DNA from: Catellatospora methionotrophica
GTDB taxonomy: Bacteria; Actinomycetota; Actinomycetes; Mycobacteriales; Micromonosporaceae
Assembly (NCBI RefSeq): GCF_011297335.1
Contig: NZ_JAAOTJ010000004.1
Coordinates: forward strand, 248,001-312,000
Direction of reading: 5' to 3'
Length of the DNA stretch: 64,000 nt
Part shown: piece after piece, positions 51,648 through 60,596 of the stretch
Layout: the number at the start of each line of letters is the position of its first letter
How positions within the stretch are numbered: position 1 is the stretch's first letter
The notes under the pieces: generated by a model
Databases searched by the model: none
What the model was told of the DNA's origin: nothing
What the model saw: only the letters and a program-made list of their open reading frames with translations
Made by a program: the position numbers and the translations under genes

Positions 51648-52697
51648 GTGAGCACGACCTTCCACGAGCTGACCGTCACCGCCGTCGAGCCGCTGACCCC
51701 GTCCGCGGTGGCGCTGACCTTCGCGGTCCCCGCCGAGCTGCGCCAGGCCTTCGCGTTCCGGCCGGGACAGCACGTCACCGTACGGCTGGACGACGAGCTG
51801 CGCCGCTCGTACTCGATCTGCTCGACCCCCGCGCAGCTGCGCGACCGGGGCACGCTGACGATCGGGGTGAAGCGGGTGCCGGGCGGGGTCTTCTCCACCC
51901 GGGCGCAGGGGCTCGCGGCGGGCGAGACGCTGCCCGTGCTGCCGCCGCTGGGCCGGTTCACCACCGAACTGGACCCGGCCCGCGCGCGCCGCTACGGCGC
52001 GATCGTGGCGGGGTCCGGGATCACGCCGGTGCTGTCGCTGGTGTCGACCGCGCTGGAGACCGAGCCGGGCAGCACGTTCGCGGTGCTCTGTGGCAACCGC
52101 AGCGCGGCCGAGGTGATGTTCGCCGACGCGCTGGCCGACCTGAAGGACCGCTTCCCGGGGCGGCTGCAGCTGGTGCACGTGCTCTCCCGCGAGATGCAGC
52201 CCAGTGAGCTGCTGTCCGGGCGGCTGGACGCCGACCGGGTGACCACGCTGCTGCGCGAGTTCGACCTGGCCGGGGTGCAGGAGTGGTTCCTGTGCGGGCC
52301 GCTGGGCGTGGTGCGCGCGGCGCGCGAGGCGCTGGCGGCGGCCGACGCGAAGGGCAAGGTGCACGTCGAGCTGTTCCACGCCGAGGAGGTCGCGCCCGCG
52401 GTCGTCGACGTGACGGGCGGCGACGTCGAGGTGTCCATCCTCCTGGACGGACGGTCGACCGACTTCACCATGGACCGCTCCGAGCGGGTGCTGGACGCGG
52501 CGCTGCGGCACCGCGGCGAGCTGCCGTACGCGTGCAAGGGCGGGGTCTGCTCGACCTGCCGCGCGAAGGTCGTCTCCGGCGGGGTGCAGATGGCCGCCAA
52601 CTGGGCGCTGGAGCCCGACGAGCTGGCCGCAGGATACGTGCTGACCTGTCAGTCGAGCCCGACGAGCGAGGCGCTGGTGCTCGACTTCGACGCCTGA
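51648..52697 (+). CDS. paaE: 1,2-phenylacetyl-CoA epoxidase reductase PaaE
   Basis: A 349-residue NAD(P)H reductase. The FNR-type FAD domain has RRSYSICSTP; the NAD(P)-binding region has GSGITPVLSL and FLCGPLG. The C-terminal plant-type 2Fe-2S domain has Cys ligands in CKGGVCSTC and a later LTCQ. It feeds electrons to the PaaA diiron centre. It closes the five-gene operon. No other phenylacetate genes (paaK, paaG, paaZ) lie in the window. Confidence 0.95.
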   Translation: MSTTFHELTVTAVEPLTPSAVALTFAVPAELRQAFAFRPGQHVTVRLDDELRRSYSICSTPAQLRDRGTLTIGVKRVPGGVFSTRAQGLAAGETLPVLPPLGRFTTELDPARARRYGAIVAGSGITPVLSLVSTALETEPGSTFAVLCGNRSAAEVMFADALADLKDRFPGRLQLVHVLSREMQPSELLSGRLDADRVTTLLREFDLAGVQEWFLCGPLGVVRAAREALAAADAKGKVHVELFHAEEVAPAVVDVTGGDVEVSILLDGRSTDFTMDRSERVLDAALRHRGELPYACKGGVCSTCRAKVVSGGVQMAANWALEPDELAAGYVLTCQSSPTSEALVLDFDA

Positions 52698-52710
52698 CGG
52701 ACAGATCCGT

Positions 52711-52731
52711 CGTTCCCGATCATCGGGGACG
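52711..52731 (+). terminator. Possible terminator of the paa operon
   Basis: CGTTCCCG (52711-52718) and CGGGGACG (52724-52731) pair with one G-T and are followed by TCTTCC, 14 bases after the paaE stop. Confidence 0.45.
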
Positions 52732-52803
52732 TCTTCCCCGGTCACGGCCGGTGGCGGCGGGGTGTGTGACGGACCAGCCAGTTCCGGCACGGCGGCGACC
52801 CGA

Positions 52804-52809
52804 TAGTCT
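52804..52809 (+). promoter_or_regulatory. Leaderless -10 of mqnC
   Basis: TAGTCT lies six bases before the GTG at 52816; there is no ribosome site. Confidence 0.5.
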
Positions 52810-52815
52810 CGGGGC

Positions 52816-54006
52816 GTGACTGCGAACCGGGAGATCGACAGCATCGTGCAGCGGGCCGCGGACGGCGGCCGGATCAGCTCCGAGGAGGCGCTGCTGCTGT
52901 ACACCGACGCGCCGTTCCACGCGCTCGGTGAGGCCGCGGACGCGGTGCGCCGCCGCCGCTACCCGGACGGCGTCGTCACGTACCTGATCGATCGCAACAT
53001 CAACTACACCAACGTGTGCGTGACGGCGTGCAAGTTCTGCGCCTTCTACCGGGCCCCCAAGCACAGCGAGGGCTGGACCCACGACACGGCCGAGATCCTG
53101 CGCCGCTGCGGCGAGGCGGTCGAGCTCGGCGCGACCCAGGTGATGCTCCAGGGCGGCCACCACCCCGAGTACGGCGTGGACTACTACGAGACGCTGTTCG
53201 CCTCGGTGAAGCAGGCGTATCCGCAGCTCATGATCCACTCGATCGGGCCCAGCGAGATCCTGCACATGGCCAAGGTCTCCGGCGTCTCCATCGAGGAGGC
53301 CGTGGTCCGCATCAAGGCAGCCGGGCTGGACTCGATCGCGGGCGCGGGCGCGGAGATGCTGCCCGACCGCCCGCGCAAGGCGATCGCCCCGCTCAAGGAG
53401 TCGGGCGCGCGCTGGCTGGAGGCCATGGAGGTGGCGCACCGGCACGGCGTCGAGTCCACCGCGACCATGATGATGGGCACCGGCGAGACCAACGCCGAGC
53501 GCATCGAGCACCTGACGATGATCCGCGACGTGCAGGACCGCACCGGAGGCTTCCGCGCCTTCATCCCGTGGACCTACCAGCCCGAGAACAACCACCTCAA
53601 GGGGCGTACGCAGGCGACCTCGCTGGAGTACCTGCGCCTGATCGCGGTGGCCCGGCTGTTCTTCGACAACGTGGCGCACCTGCAGGCCTCCTGGCTGACC
53701 ACCGGCAAGGACGTGGGCCAGGTCGCGCTGCACATGGGCGTGGACGACCTGGGCTCGATCATGCTGGAGGAGAACGTCATCTCCTCGGCCGGTGCCAAGC
53801 ACCGCTCGAACCTGCACGACCTGATCCAGCTCATCCGCACCGCCGGCCGCATCCCGGCCCAGCGCGACACCCTCTACCGTCACCTCCGGGTCCACTGGAC
53901 CCCCGAGGACGACCCGACGGACGATCGCGTGACCTCGCACTTCTCCTCGATCGCCATCGAGGGCGGCGGCGTCGGCCGCCAGCTCCCCCTGGTCGAGGCC
54001 CGCTGA
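52816..54006 (+). CDS. mqnC: Cyclic dehypoxanthinyl futalosine synthase
   Basis: A 396-residue radical-SAM enzyme. The cluster ligands are Cys68, Cys72 and Cys75 in NVCVTACKFCAFYRAP, followed by MLQGGHHPEYGVDYYE, GLDSIAGAGAEML and FIPWTYQPENNHL, all typical of MqnC. It closes the ring of dehypoxanthine futalosine. Together with MqnA and MqnE it gives three of the early futalosine steps in this window. It ends in palindromic repeat copy D. Confidence 0.95.
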   Translation: MTANREIDSIVQRAADGGRISSEEALLLYTDAPFHALGEAADAVRRRRYPDGVVTYLIDRNINYTNVCVTACKFCAFYRAPKHSEGWTHDTAEILRRCGEAVELGATQVMLQGGHHPEYGVDYYETLFASVKQAYPQLMIHSIGPSEILHMAKVSGVSIEEAVVRIKAAGLDSIAGAGAEMLPDRPRKAIAPLKESGARWLEAMEVAHRHGVESTATMMMGTGETNAERIEHLTMIRDVQDRTGGFRAFIPWTYQPENNHLKGRTQATSLEYLRLIAVARLFFDNVAHLQASWLTTGKDVGQVALHMGVDDLGSIMLEENVISSAGAKHRSNLHDLIQLIRTAGRIPAQRDTLYRHLRVHWTPEDDPTDDRVTSHFSSIAIEGGGVGRQLPLVEAR

Positions 54007-54028
54007 GCGGTCGCCGCGCCCTGGCCAA

Positions 54029-54090
54029 GATCGCCGTTTCGGGTCAGAAAGTGGAGTCGGACCTCACTTTCTGACCCGAAATCGTGATCA
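54029..54090. repeat. Palindromic intergenic repeat, copy D
   Basis: GATCG at the left end and GATCA at the right end flank perfect 17-bp arms (TTTCGGGTCAGAAAGTG at 54037-54053 with its complement at 54065-54081) around an 11-base loop. It shares the TTTCGGG/CCCGAAA core and AAAGT/ACTTT part with the other copies. It lies downstream of mqnC, before a gene in the same direction, and can act as a terminator. Confidence 0.72.
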
Positions 54091-54180
54091 TCCCCACGCG
54101 GTGCGTGACTGATCGGCCTATGGGCCGCCACCCCGACGCCCGGATACCGTCCAGGGTTGGCGATTCGTGGGAGGACGGCG

Positions 54181-55002
54181 ATGAAACGGCACGTGATCAG
54201 GCTCGCGACGGTGCTGACGGCACTGGTCGCCGGGCTGGGCCTCGTCGCATCCCCCGCGTGGGCGGCCGACGCCGATCTCAAGGTGCGGTCGAGCGACGAC
54301 GCGAACGGTGGCCTCGGGCAGACCGTGAGCGTGTCGGTGGGCATCGCCGACAACGGCCCCGATCCGATCGGGATGGACGCCGTGACGCTGACCTACCGCG
54401 CTCCGGCCGGCGCAGTGATCGTCCGGGCGAACGGCGGGACGAACTGCCAGTTCAACGCTTCCCGCACGACGGCCCGCTGTCAACTGGCGGCTGGATGGCG
54501 TGGCGAGATCGCCCTCAAGAAGCCCGGCGAGTTCGCCAGCCGCAACCTCGACCTGCGGATCGACGGCAAGATCACCGCGCCCGGCGCGTTCACCGTGGCC
54601 TGCGGCTGCGACCCGAAGAAGGGCAACAACGCCACGAACGTCGTGGTCAACGGGGTCACCAAGCCGGTGCCGCCGAGCGCGTCGCCCAAGCCGTCGGTGA
54701 AGCCGTCGCCCTCCGCGTCGCCGTCGGCGAGCCCGTCGGCGACCCCGAGCGAGACCCCCGAGACCACGGAGGAGCCGGGGGCCGAGGAGTCGACGGACCC
54801 GGTCGTGGCCGCGCCGTCGGAGCCGGGTTCCTCCGGCGACTCGCTGGTGAGCGGGATGATGCTGGTCGGCTTCGGGGTCGTCCTGCTAGGCCTGGTCGGC
54901 CTGGGTGGCGCGGTGTACCTGTGGCGGGTACGCGCCGGTCGCGACGATGACGACGATGACGACGGCGGCCCCGACATGGACGCGACCCAGGTGATCCGGT
55001 AG
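54181..55002 (+). CDS. Secreted membrane-anchored protein with Asp-rich tail, function unknown
   Basis: A 273-residue protein. A Sec signal of about 29 residues (MKRHVIRLATVL...PAWAADA) is followed by a DUF11-like beta-sandwich (VSVSVGIADNGPDPIGMDAVTLTYRAP, paired Cys in TNCQF and ARCQL) to about residue 155. A Pro/Ser/Thr/Glu-rich stalk follows. Near the end a hydrophobic span (MMLVGFGVVLLGLVGLGGAVYLW) is followed by RVRAGR and a run of seven Asp. The short basic stretch keeps the tail inside; the Asp run is unusual for such an anchor. GGGAGGA lies five bases before the ATG. It is probably displayed on the cell surface. Confidence 0.78.
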   Translation: MKRHVIRLATVLTALVAGLGLVASPAWAADADLKVRSSDDANGGLGQTVSVSVGIADNGPDPIGMDAVTLTYRAPAGAVIVRANGGTNCQFNASRTTARCQLAAGWRGEIALKKPGEFASRNLDLRIDGKITAPGAFTVACGCDPKKGNNATNVVVNGVTKPVPPSASPKPSVKPSPSASPSASPSATPSETPETTEEPGAEESTDPVVAAPSEPGSSGDSLVSGMMLVGFGVVLLGLVGLGGAVYLWRVRAGRDDDDDDDGGPDMDATQVIR

Positions 55003-55056
55003 CGCAGTGTGGCGGCCGCCGCAGCGCGCCTGGACGGCGTTTGGCAGAGTGGCGAT

Positions 55057-55752
55057 GTGAGCCGCGCAGACCTGGATAAAGAGCCGTACGAGATCGCCGC
55101 CATGTTCGACGGCGTCGCGGAGAAGTACGACAAGACCAACTCCGTGCTGTCGTTCGGCCAGGACAAGGGCTGGCGGCGCGCCACCCGGTCCGCGCTGGGC
55201 CTCAAGCGTGGCGAGAAGGTGCTCGACCTGGGCGCGGGCACCGGTGTATCCACCGAGGAACTGGCCCGCTCGGGGGCGTACGTGGTCGGCGTCGACCTGT
55301 CGCTGGGCATGCTGGCGGTGGGCCGCCGGGACCGGCCGCACGTGCCGCTGGTCGCCGGGGACGCGCTCGCGCTGCCGTTCCCCGATGCCACCTTCGACGC
55401 GGTGACCACGTCGTTCGTTATCCGCAACGTGGCGAACACCCCGGCCGCGCTGCGGGAGCTGGCCCGGGTCACCAAGCCCGGCGGCCGCCTGGTGATCTGT
55501 GAGTTCTCGCACCCCGTCAACGGCGCGTTCCGCACCGTCTACCTGCAGTACCTGATGCGCTCGCTGCCCGCGGTGGCCCGCAAGGTGTCCAGCAACCCCG
55601 AGGCGTACGTGTACCTCGCCGAGTCGATCCGGGCGTGGCCGAACCAGAACGAGTTCGCGAAGATCATCGGCGAGAACTCGTGGTCGCAGGTGAAGTACCG
55701 GAACCTGACCGGCGGCATCGTGGCGCTGCACAAGGCCGTCAAGCCCGCCTGA
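55057..55752 (+). CDS. menG: Demethylmenaquinone methyltransferase
   Basis: A 231-residue SAM methyltransferase of the UbiE/MenG family. [34 protein letters not shown] is the family's N-terminal signature, SAM-binding motif I is [15 protein letters not shown], and [21 protein letters not shown] and [11 protein letters not shown] follow. It methylates demethylmenaquinone, the last ring step. GTG at 55057 gives a normal-length protein; an earlier in-frame GTG at 55009 would add a non-conserved 16-residue extension. Confidence 0.94.
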   Translation: MSRADLDKEPYEIAAMFDGVAEKYDKTNSVLSFGQDKGWRRATRSALGLKRGEKVLDLGAGTGVSTEELARSGAYVVGVDLSLGMLAVGRRDRPHVPLVAGDALALPFPDATFDAVTTSFVIRNVANTPAALRELARVTKPGGRLVICEFSHPVNGAFRTVYLQYLMRSLPAVARKVSSNPEAYVYLAESIRAWPNQNEFAKIIGENSWSQVKYRNLTGGIVALHKAVKPA

Positions 55753-55801
55753 TCCCCGCGTTCGCCGGACACGGCGCGCCCCGCCGCCGCAGGATCGAAC
55801 C

Positions 55802-56023
55802 ATGCGGCAGGACGAGAGCGCGGTCATCGGCGTACTCGGCGGCGGGTTCGGCGAACCGCCGGTGCGCGTCGCCGACCTGGAGGAGGCGGCCCGGCGCAGG
55901 TCGGCTGCCCGGGGCGCGACGCATCCCGCCCCGCCGCCCGCCCCGGATCCCGGCGTGCCGCCCGATCCCGATCCGGACCGGGTTCCCGAGCCGACCCCGG
56001 ATCCCCAGCCCGGACCGCCGTGA
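55802..56023 (+). CDS. Small Pro/Asp-rich hypothetical protein
   Basis: A 73-residue frame with good third-base bias. The first half is charged (VADLEEAARRRSAAR); the second half is a Pro/Asp-rich string (PPAPDPGVPPDPDPD and similar) with no known domain. AGGAT lies a few bases before the ATG. It sits between menG and the menJ-nuo promoter region. It may be a real small protein or a chance frame; no function can be offered. Confidence 0.45.
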   Translation: MRQDESAVIGVLGGGFGEPPVRVADLEEAARRRSAARGATHPAPPPAPDPGVPPDPDPDRVPEPTPDPQPGPP

Positions 56024-56089
56024 CGGTGCCGTGTCGTCCGCCCTGCCTGCGGACCTGGTCGCGCGCTGGGAGCGCGGCCGGGCCGAATG

Positions 56090-56109
56090 TGCAGTTAGGT
56101 TCACCTAAC
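56090..56109. promoter_or_regulatory. Iron-box-like (DtxR/IdeR/DmdR) palindrome
   Basis: GTTAGGT-TC-ACCTAAC (56094-56109) is a perfect 7-base inverted repeat. The 19-mer ending at 56108 matches the DmdR iron box TTAGGTTAGGCTCACCTAA at 15 of 19 positions, with the right 14 bases matching at 13. It lies about 100 bases before the menJ-like gene, close to possible -35/-10 elements. Confidence 0.5.
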
Positions 56110-56121
56110 CACTACGGGTCC

Positions 56122-56156
56122 TTGACGCAGTTCTAGACTGCACGCCGGACTAGCTT
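56122..56156 (+). promoter_or_regulatory. Possible promoter region for menJ-nuo
   Basis: TTGACG (56122-56127) and TAGCTT (56151-56156) are recognisable promoter-like hexamers, but their spacing (23 bases) is too long to form one promoter. TAGACT at 56134-56139 is another candidate -10. One of these probably starts the transcript; the sequence does not decide which. Confidence 0.3.
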
Positions 56157-56171
56157 GTGAAGACTTTCACG
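56156..56171. promoter_or_regulatory. Rex-like operator (ROP)
   Basis: TGTGAAGACTTTCACG matches the Rex consensus TGTGAACGCGTTCACA at 12 of 16 positions, with both half-sites TGTGAA and TTCAC intact. It overlaps a TAGCTT candidate -10 by one base and lies 39 bases before the menJ-like ATG. Rex senses NADH/NAD and in Streptomyces represses respiratory genes including nuo. Confidence 0.62.
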
Positions 56172-56209
56172 AGCCCCGAACGAGCGTTAAGGCCGAGGTG
56201 GAGGTGAGC

Positions 56210-57478
56210 ATGACACCGACCGATGTCGATGCGGATGTGATCGTCGTTGGAGCCGGTCCCGGTGGCTCCGCCGCTGCCTATCACCTTGCCAAGCATGGTG
56301 CGAAGGTGCTGCTGCTGGAGAAGACCGAGTTCCCGCGGGAGAAGGTCTGCGGCGACGGGCTGACCCCGCGCGCGGTCAAGCAGCTGATCGACATGGGCGT
56401 GGACGTCAGCCCCGAAGCCGGTTGGCTGCACAACAAGGGCCTGCGGGTCATCGGCGGCGGCGTACGGCTGGAGCTGGACTGGCCCGACCTGGCCAGCTTC
56501 CCCGACTTCGGCCTCGTGCGCACGCGCATGGACTTCGACGACATGCTCGCCCAGCGGGCCGTCGCGGCGGGTGCGGACCTGCGCACCGGCCACAACGTGA
56601 CCGGCCCGGTGCTGGACACCGACGGCCGCGTGGTCGGCGTCGAGGTGCGTACGCCCGATGGCGACCGGACGCTGCGCTCGCACCTGGTGGTGGCCGCCGA
56701 CGGCGTGTCCGGCCGGTTCGCGCTCGCGCTGGGCATGGCCAAGCGCGAGGACCGCCCGATGGGCGTCGCGGTGCGCCGTTACTACCACAGCCCGGTCAAG
56801 GCCAACGACGACTACCTGGAGTCCTGGCTCGAACTGCGCAGCCGTGAGGCGGGGGCGGCGCAGCTGCCCGGCTACGGCTGGATCTTCGGCCTGGGCGACG
56901 GCCGCGTGAACGTGGGCCTGGGCGTGCTCAACTCCTCCAAGGCCTACCAGGCGACGAACTACCGCACGATGCTCACCGACTGGATCGGCAGCACCCCCGA
57001 GGAGTGGGGTCTGACCGAGGCCAACGCCGACGGCAAGATCCTCGGCGCGGCCCTGCCGATGGGTTTCAACCGCACGCCCCACTACACGCGGGGGATGATG
57101 CTGGTGGGTGACTCGGGCGGCATGGTCAACCCCTTCAACGGCGAGGGCATCGCGTACGCGATGGAGTCCGGCCAGCTGGCGGCGGAGGTGCTGATCCAGG
57201 CACTCGCACGCCCGGCGGGCCCGGCCCGGGAGCTGGCCCTGCAGGCGTACGCGACGGAGCTCAAGCGCCGGTTCGGCGGTTACTACCGCGTCGGCGGGAT
57301 CTTCGTGAAGCTGATCGGCAATCCGCAGATCATGAAGGTGGCGACGAAGCACGGCATGCCGCATCCCACGCTGATGCGGTTCGTGCTCAAGCTGCTGGCC
57401 AACCTCACCGATCCGCGGGGCGGCGACTCCATGGACCGGATCATCAATGCCATGTCCCGCGTGGCACCCGCGGTGTAG
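56210..57478 (+). CDS. menJ: FAD-dependent geranylgeranyl-reductase-family protein, probable menaquinone reductase
   Basis: A 422-residue flavoprotein. The N-terminal dinucleotide fold DVIVVGAGPGGSAAAYHLAKHG, FPREKVCGDGLTPRAV near residue 45, and DSGGMVNPFNGEGIAYAMESG near residue 305 mark the geranylgeranyl-reductase family. Its place between menG and nuo matches MenJ of mycobacteria, which saturates the beta-isoprene unit of menaquinone. A role in archaeal-type lipid or carotenoid tail reduction is less likely here. GGAGGTGA lies just before the ATG at 56210. It follows Rex-like and iron-box-like sites. Confidence 0.9.
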   Translation: MTPTDVDADVIVVGAGPGGSAAAYHLAKHGAKVLLLEKTEFPREKVCGDGLTPRAVKQLIDMGVDVSPEAGWLHNKGLRVIGGGVRLELDWPDLASFPDFGLVRTRMDFDDMLAQRAVAAGADLRTGHNVTGPVLDTDGRVVGVEVRTPDGDRTLRSHLVVAADGVSGRFALALGMAKREDRPMGVAVRRYYHSPVKANDDYLESWLELRSREAGAAQLPGYGWIFGLGDGRVNVGLGVLNSSKAYQATNYRTMLTDWIGSTPEEWGLTEANADGKILGAALPMGFNRTPHYTRGMMLVGDSGGMVNPFNGEGIAYAMESGQLAAEVLIQALARPAGPARELALQAYATELKRRFGGYYRVGGIFVKLIGNPQIMKVATKHGMPHPTLMRFVLKLLANLTDPRGGDSMDRIINAMSRVAPAV

Positions 57479-57556
57479 CGGGCCGCGGGGCGAGGATCAT
57501 AATCCGAGCTGCAAGCAGGCGAAACACTATCAACCGGGAAGAAAGGACGTAGGCAG

Positions 57557-57925
57557 GTGTCGCTCTCCGCGTACGTGCCCATCGTTGGGCTCTTCGCGCT
57601 GGCCGCGGCCTTCGGGCTTTTCTCGGTCACGGCCGCGCCCTTCATCGGACCCCGCCGCTTCAACAAGGCGAAGCTCGACGCCTACGAGTGCGGTATCGAG
57701 CCGACCCCGCAGCCGATCGGCGGCGGGCGCTTCCCGATCAAGTTCTACTTGACCGCGATGCTCTTCATCGTCTTCGACATCGAGATCATCTTTCTGTACC
57801 CCTGGGCCGTCACCTTCGACGCGTTCCAGGGGGCATTCGTCTTCGTCGAGATGCTTCTGTTCATCGGCACGGTGTTCGTCGCGTACGCCTACGTATGGCG
57901 TCGCGGCGGCCTGGATTGGGACTGA
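57557..57925 (+). CDS. nuoA: NADH-quinone oxidoreductase subunit A
   Basis: A 122-residue membrane subunit with three spans and the family signatures [11 protein letters not shown] and [25 protein letters not shown]. It helps shape the quinone site at the membrane-arm junction. GTG start with AAAGGA upstream. It is first of the nuo genes; the 78-base gap after menJ contains a CATAAT hexamer that may be an extra promoter. Confidence 0.96.
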   Translation: MSLSAYVPIVGLFALAAAFGLFSVTAAPFIGPRRFNKAKLDAYECGIEPTPQPIGGGRFPIKFYLTAMLFIVFDIEIIFLYPWAVTFDAFQGAFVFVEMLLFIGTVFVAYAYVWRRGGLDWD

Positions 57926-57926
57926 C

Positions 57927-58583
57927 ATGGGACTCGAAGAGAAGCTCCCCTCCGGGGTGCTGCTCACCACCGTTCAGGGGCTCGTCAACTGGACCCGTAA
58001 GGCCAGCTTCTGGCCCGCCACCTTCGGCCTGGCATGCTGCGCCATCGAGATGATGGCCACCGGCGCGGCCCGATTCGACTCGGGCCGCTTCGGCATGGAG
58101 GTCTTCCGGGCGTCGCCCCGCCAGGCCGACCTGATGATCGTGGCCGGCCGGGTGAGCCAGAAGATGGCCCCGGTGCTGCGCCAGATCTACGACCAGATGC
58201 CCGAGCCCCGCTGGGTGCTGTCGATGGGCGTCTGCGCCTCGTCGGGCGGCATGTTCAACAACTACGCGATCGTGCAGGGCGTGGACCACATCGTCCCCGT
58301 CGACATGTACCTGCCGGGCTGTCCGCCGCGGCCGGAGATGCTGCTCGACGCGATCCTCAAGCTGCACGACAAGATCCTCGCCGAGCCGCTGGGCGCCGGT
58401 GGCCGCAAGATGCTGGCCGCGAAAGAAGCCCGCGAGGGTAGGCCCGTGGTCGCGCCGGGCGCGATGCCGTCGAGCTACCGCTACAACAAGGCGCTGCGCG
58501 CCGAGTGGGAGCAGGCCGCCGCCGAGGGCCGCGAGGAGCAGCTGCGGATCACCAAGTGGATGGAGCGGGGGAACCACCGGTGA
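57927..58583 (+). CDS. nuoB: NADH-quinone oxidoreductase subunit B
   Basis: A 218-residue subunit carrying Fe-S cluster N2, the last centre before quinone. The ligands are Cys37 and Cys38 (LACCAIEMM), Cys103 ([10 protein letters not shown]) and Cys132 (LPGCPPRPE). A C-terminal extension of about 55 residues is usual in actinomycetes. It starts one base after the nuoA stop and overlaps nuoC by four bases. Confidence 0.97.
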   Translation: MGLEEKLPSGVLLTTVQGLVNWTRKASFWPATFGLACCAIEMMATGAARFDSGRFGMEVFRASPRQADLMIVAGRVSQKMAPVLRQIYDQMPEPRWVLSMGVCASSGGMFNNYAIVQGVDHIVPVDMYLPGCPPRPEMLLDAILKLHDKILAEPLGAGGRKMLAAKEAREGRPVVAPGAMPSSYRYNKALRAEWEQAAAEGREEQLRITKWMERGNHR

Positions 58584-59215
58584 CTCAGCCTGAAGGACTC
58601 TTTGGCGTCACCGGCACCGGTGACACCTCCGGCATGGGCGGCCTGGTCCGCAATCGGCCGGTGCAGCTCGACGCGGCCCGGCCGTACGGCGGCTGGTACG
58701 ACGAGGTCGTCGACGCGCTGGAGGAGGCCTACCCGGGCTTCTCCGACGCGATCGAGCGGGTCGTCATCGACCGTGGCGAGCTGACCCTGCACATCGTCCC
58801 GGCGAAGATCGCCGAGGTGTGCCAGATCCTGCGCGACGACATGTCGCTGCGCTACGAGCTGTGCTCGTCGGTGTCCGGGGTCGACTACATCGCCGAGGAG
58901 CGCCGCCTGCACGTGGTGTACCACCTCACCTCGATGACGTACCGCCGCCGCATCCGCCTGGAGTGCGCGGTCACCGCGGCCGAGCCGCACCTGCCCAGCG
59001 TGACCACGGTCTACCCGACCGCGGACTGGCAGGAGCGGGAGACCTACGACATGTTCGGCGTCATCTTCGACGGTCACCCGAACCTGACCCGCATCCTCAT
59101 GCCGGACGACTGGGACGGCCACCCGCAGCGCAAGGACTACCCGCTGGGCGGCGTGCCGGTCGAGTACAAGGGCGCCGAGATCCCGCCGCCCGACAGCCGG
59201 AGGGCTTACCGGTGA
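58580..59215 (+). CDS. nuoC: NADH-quinone oxidoreductase subunit C
   Basis: A 211-residue peripheral-arm subunit (30-kDa family). [40 protein letters not shown] is the diagnostic C-terminal signature. It binds NuoD and NuoB near the quinone site and has no cofactor. The first 35 residues are variable and Gly-rich. GTG start overlapping the nuoB stop. Confidence 0.96.
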   Translation: MTQPEGLFGVTGTGDTSGMGGLVRNRPVQLDAARPYGGWYDEVVDALEEAYPGFSDAIERVVIDRGELTLHIVPAKIAEVCQILRDDMSLRYELCSSVSGVDYIAEERRLHVVYHLTSMTYRRRIRLECAVTAAEPHLPSVTTVYPTADWQERETYDMFGVIFDGHPNLTRILMPDDWDGHPQRKDYPLGGVPVEYKGAEIPPPDSRRAYR

Positions 59216-59270
59216 GCGCGAGGAACGAAGCGAAGCGGAGTACCGCAAGCGCCACCATCAGGAGGCACCG
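59216..59270. other. Spacer between nuoC and nuoD with GA/GC-rich motif
   Basis: A 55-base spacer in an otherwise tightly packed operon. It contains GCGAGGAACGAAGCGAAGCG, built from short AGCGAAGCG-like units. AGGAGG follows five bases before the nuoD ATG. The function of the motif is unknown. Confidence 0.35.
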
Positions 59271-60596
59271 ATGAGCAACGCTGGTTACGCGCAGGAGCGC
59301 GAGACGACCGAGGGCAAGGTCTTCACGGTCACCGGCGGCGACTGGGACTCGATCGTCTCGGGTGTCGACCCGATGCACGACGAGCGGATCGTCGTCAACA
59401 TGGGTCCCCAGCACCCGTCCACGCACGGCGTGCTGCGCCTGGTGCTGGAGATGGAGGGCGAGACCGTCACCGAGGCCCGCCTCGTCGTCGGCTACCTGCA
59501 CACGGGCATCGAGAAGAACATGGAGTACCGCACCTGGACGCAGGGCTCCACGTTCGTGACCCGCATGGACTACCTCGCCCCGATCTTCAACGAGACGGCG
59601 TACAGCCTCGCGGTGGAGAAGCTGCTGGGCATCGAGGACCAGATCACGGACCGGGCCAACACGATCCGTGTGCTGATGATGGAGCTCAACCGGATCTCGT
59701 CGCACCTGGTGTGGCTGGCGACGACCGGCATGGAGCTCGGCGCGCTGTCGATGATGATCTACGGCTTCCGTGAGCGCGAGTTCATCCTCGACATCTTCGA
59801 GATGATCACCGGTCTGCGCATGAACATGGCCTACGTGCGCCCGGGCGGCGTCGCGCAGGACGTGCCGGACACCGCGATCGCGAAGATCCGCGAGTTCCTC
59901 GACTTCATGCCCAAGCGCATCAAGGAGTACGAGGATCTGCTCTCCGGCCAGCCGATCTGGACCGCCCGCACCAAGGGCGTCGCGGTGCTGGACGTGACCG
60001 GCTGCGTGGCGCTCGGCGTCACCGGCCCGGTGCTGCGCAGCTCGGGCCTGGCCTGGGACCTGCGCAAGACCATGCCGTACTGCGGTTACGAGACCTACGA
60101 CTTCGAGGTGCCGACCCAGCCCGAGGGTGACGTGTACGCGCGTTACCTGGTGCGCCTGGCGGAGATGCGCGAGTCGCTGAAGATCATCGAGCAGGCGCTG
60201 GACCGGCTCAAGCCCGGCCGGATCATGGTCGAGGACCGGAAGATCGCCTGGCCCGCGCAGCTCGCGCTCGGCAACGACGGCCTGGGCAACTCGCTGGAGC
60301 ACGTCGCGCACATCATGGGCCAGTCCATGGAGTCCCTGATCCACCACTTCAAGCTGGTCACCGAGGGCTTCCGGGTCCCGCCGGGCCAGGTGTACGTGCC
60401 GATCGAGGGCCCGCGCGGCGAGCTGGGCGCGCACGTGATCTCGGATGGGGGCACCCGGCCGTTCCGGGTGCACATGCGGGAGCCGAGCTTCGTGAACCTG
60501 CAGGCAATTCCGGCCATGGCCGAGGGCGGCCTGCTGGCGGACGTGATCGCGGGTGGGGCCAGCCTCGACCCGGTGATGGGTGGGTGTGACCGATGA
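59271..60596 (+). CDS. nuoD: NADH-quinone oxidoreductase subunit D
   Basis: A 441-residue subunit of the NiFe-hydrogenase-like fold that forms the quinone cavity with Nuo[23 protein letters not shown] is the N-terminal signature with the quinone-binding His, and [35 protein letters not shown] and the C-terminal DPVMGGCDR are conserved. AGGAGG lies just upstream. The 3' end overlaps nuoE (ATGA). Confidence 0.97.
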   Translation: MSNAGYAQERETTEGKVFTVTGGDWDSIVSGVDPMHDERIVVNMGPQHPSTHGVLRLVLEMEGETVTEARLVVGYLHTGIEKNMEYRTWTQGSTFVTRMDYLAPIFNETAYSLAVEKLLGIEDQITDRANTIRVLMMELNRISSHLVWLATTGMELGALSMMIYGFREREFILDIFEMITGLRMNMAYVRPGGVAQDVPDTAIAKIREFLDFMPKRIKEYEDLLSGQPIWTARTKGVAVLDVTGCVALGVTGPVLRSSGLAWDLRKTMPYCGYETYDFEVPTQPEGDVYARYLVRLAEMRESLKIIEQALDRLKPGRIMVEDRKIAWPAQLALGNDGLGNSLEHVAHIMGQSMESLIHHFKLVTEGFRVPPGQVYVPIEGPRGELGAHVISDGGTRPFRVHMREPSFVNLQAIPAMAEGGLLADVIAGGASLDPVMGGCDR

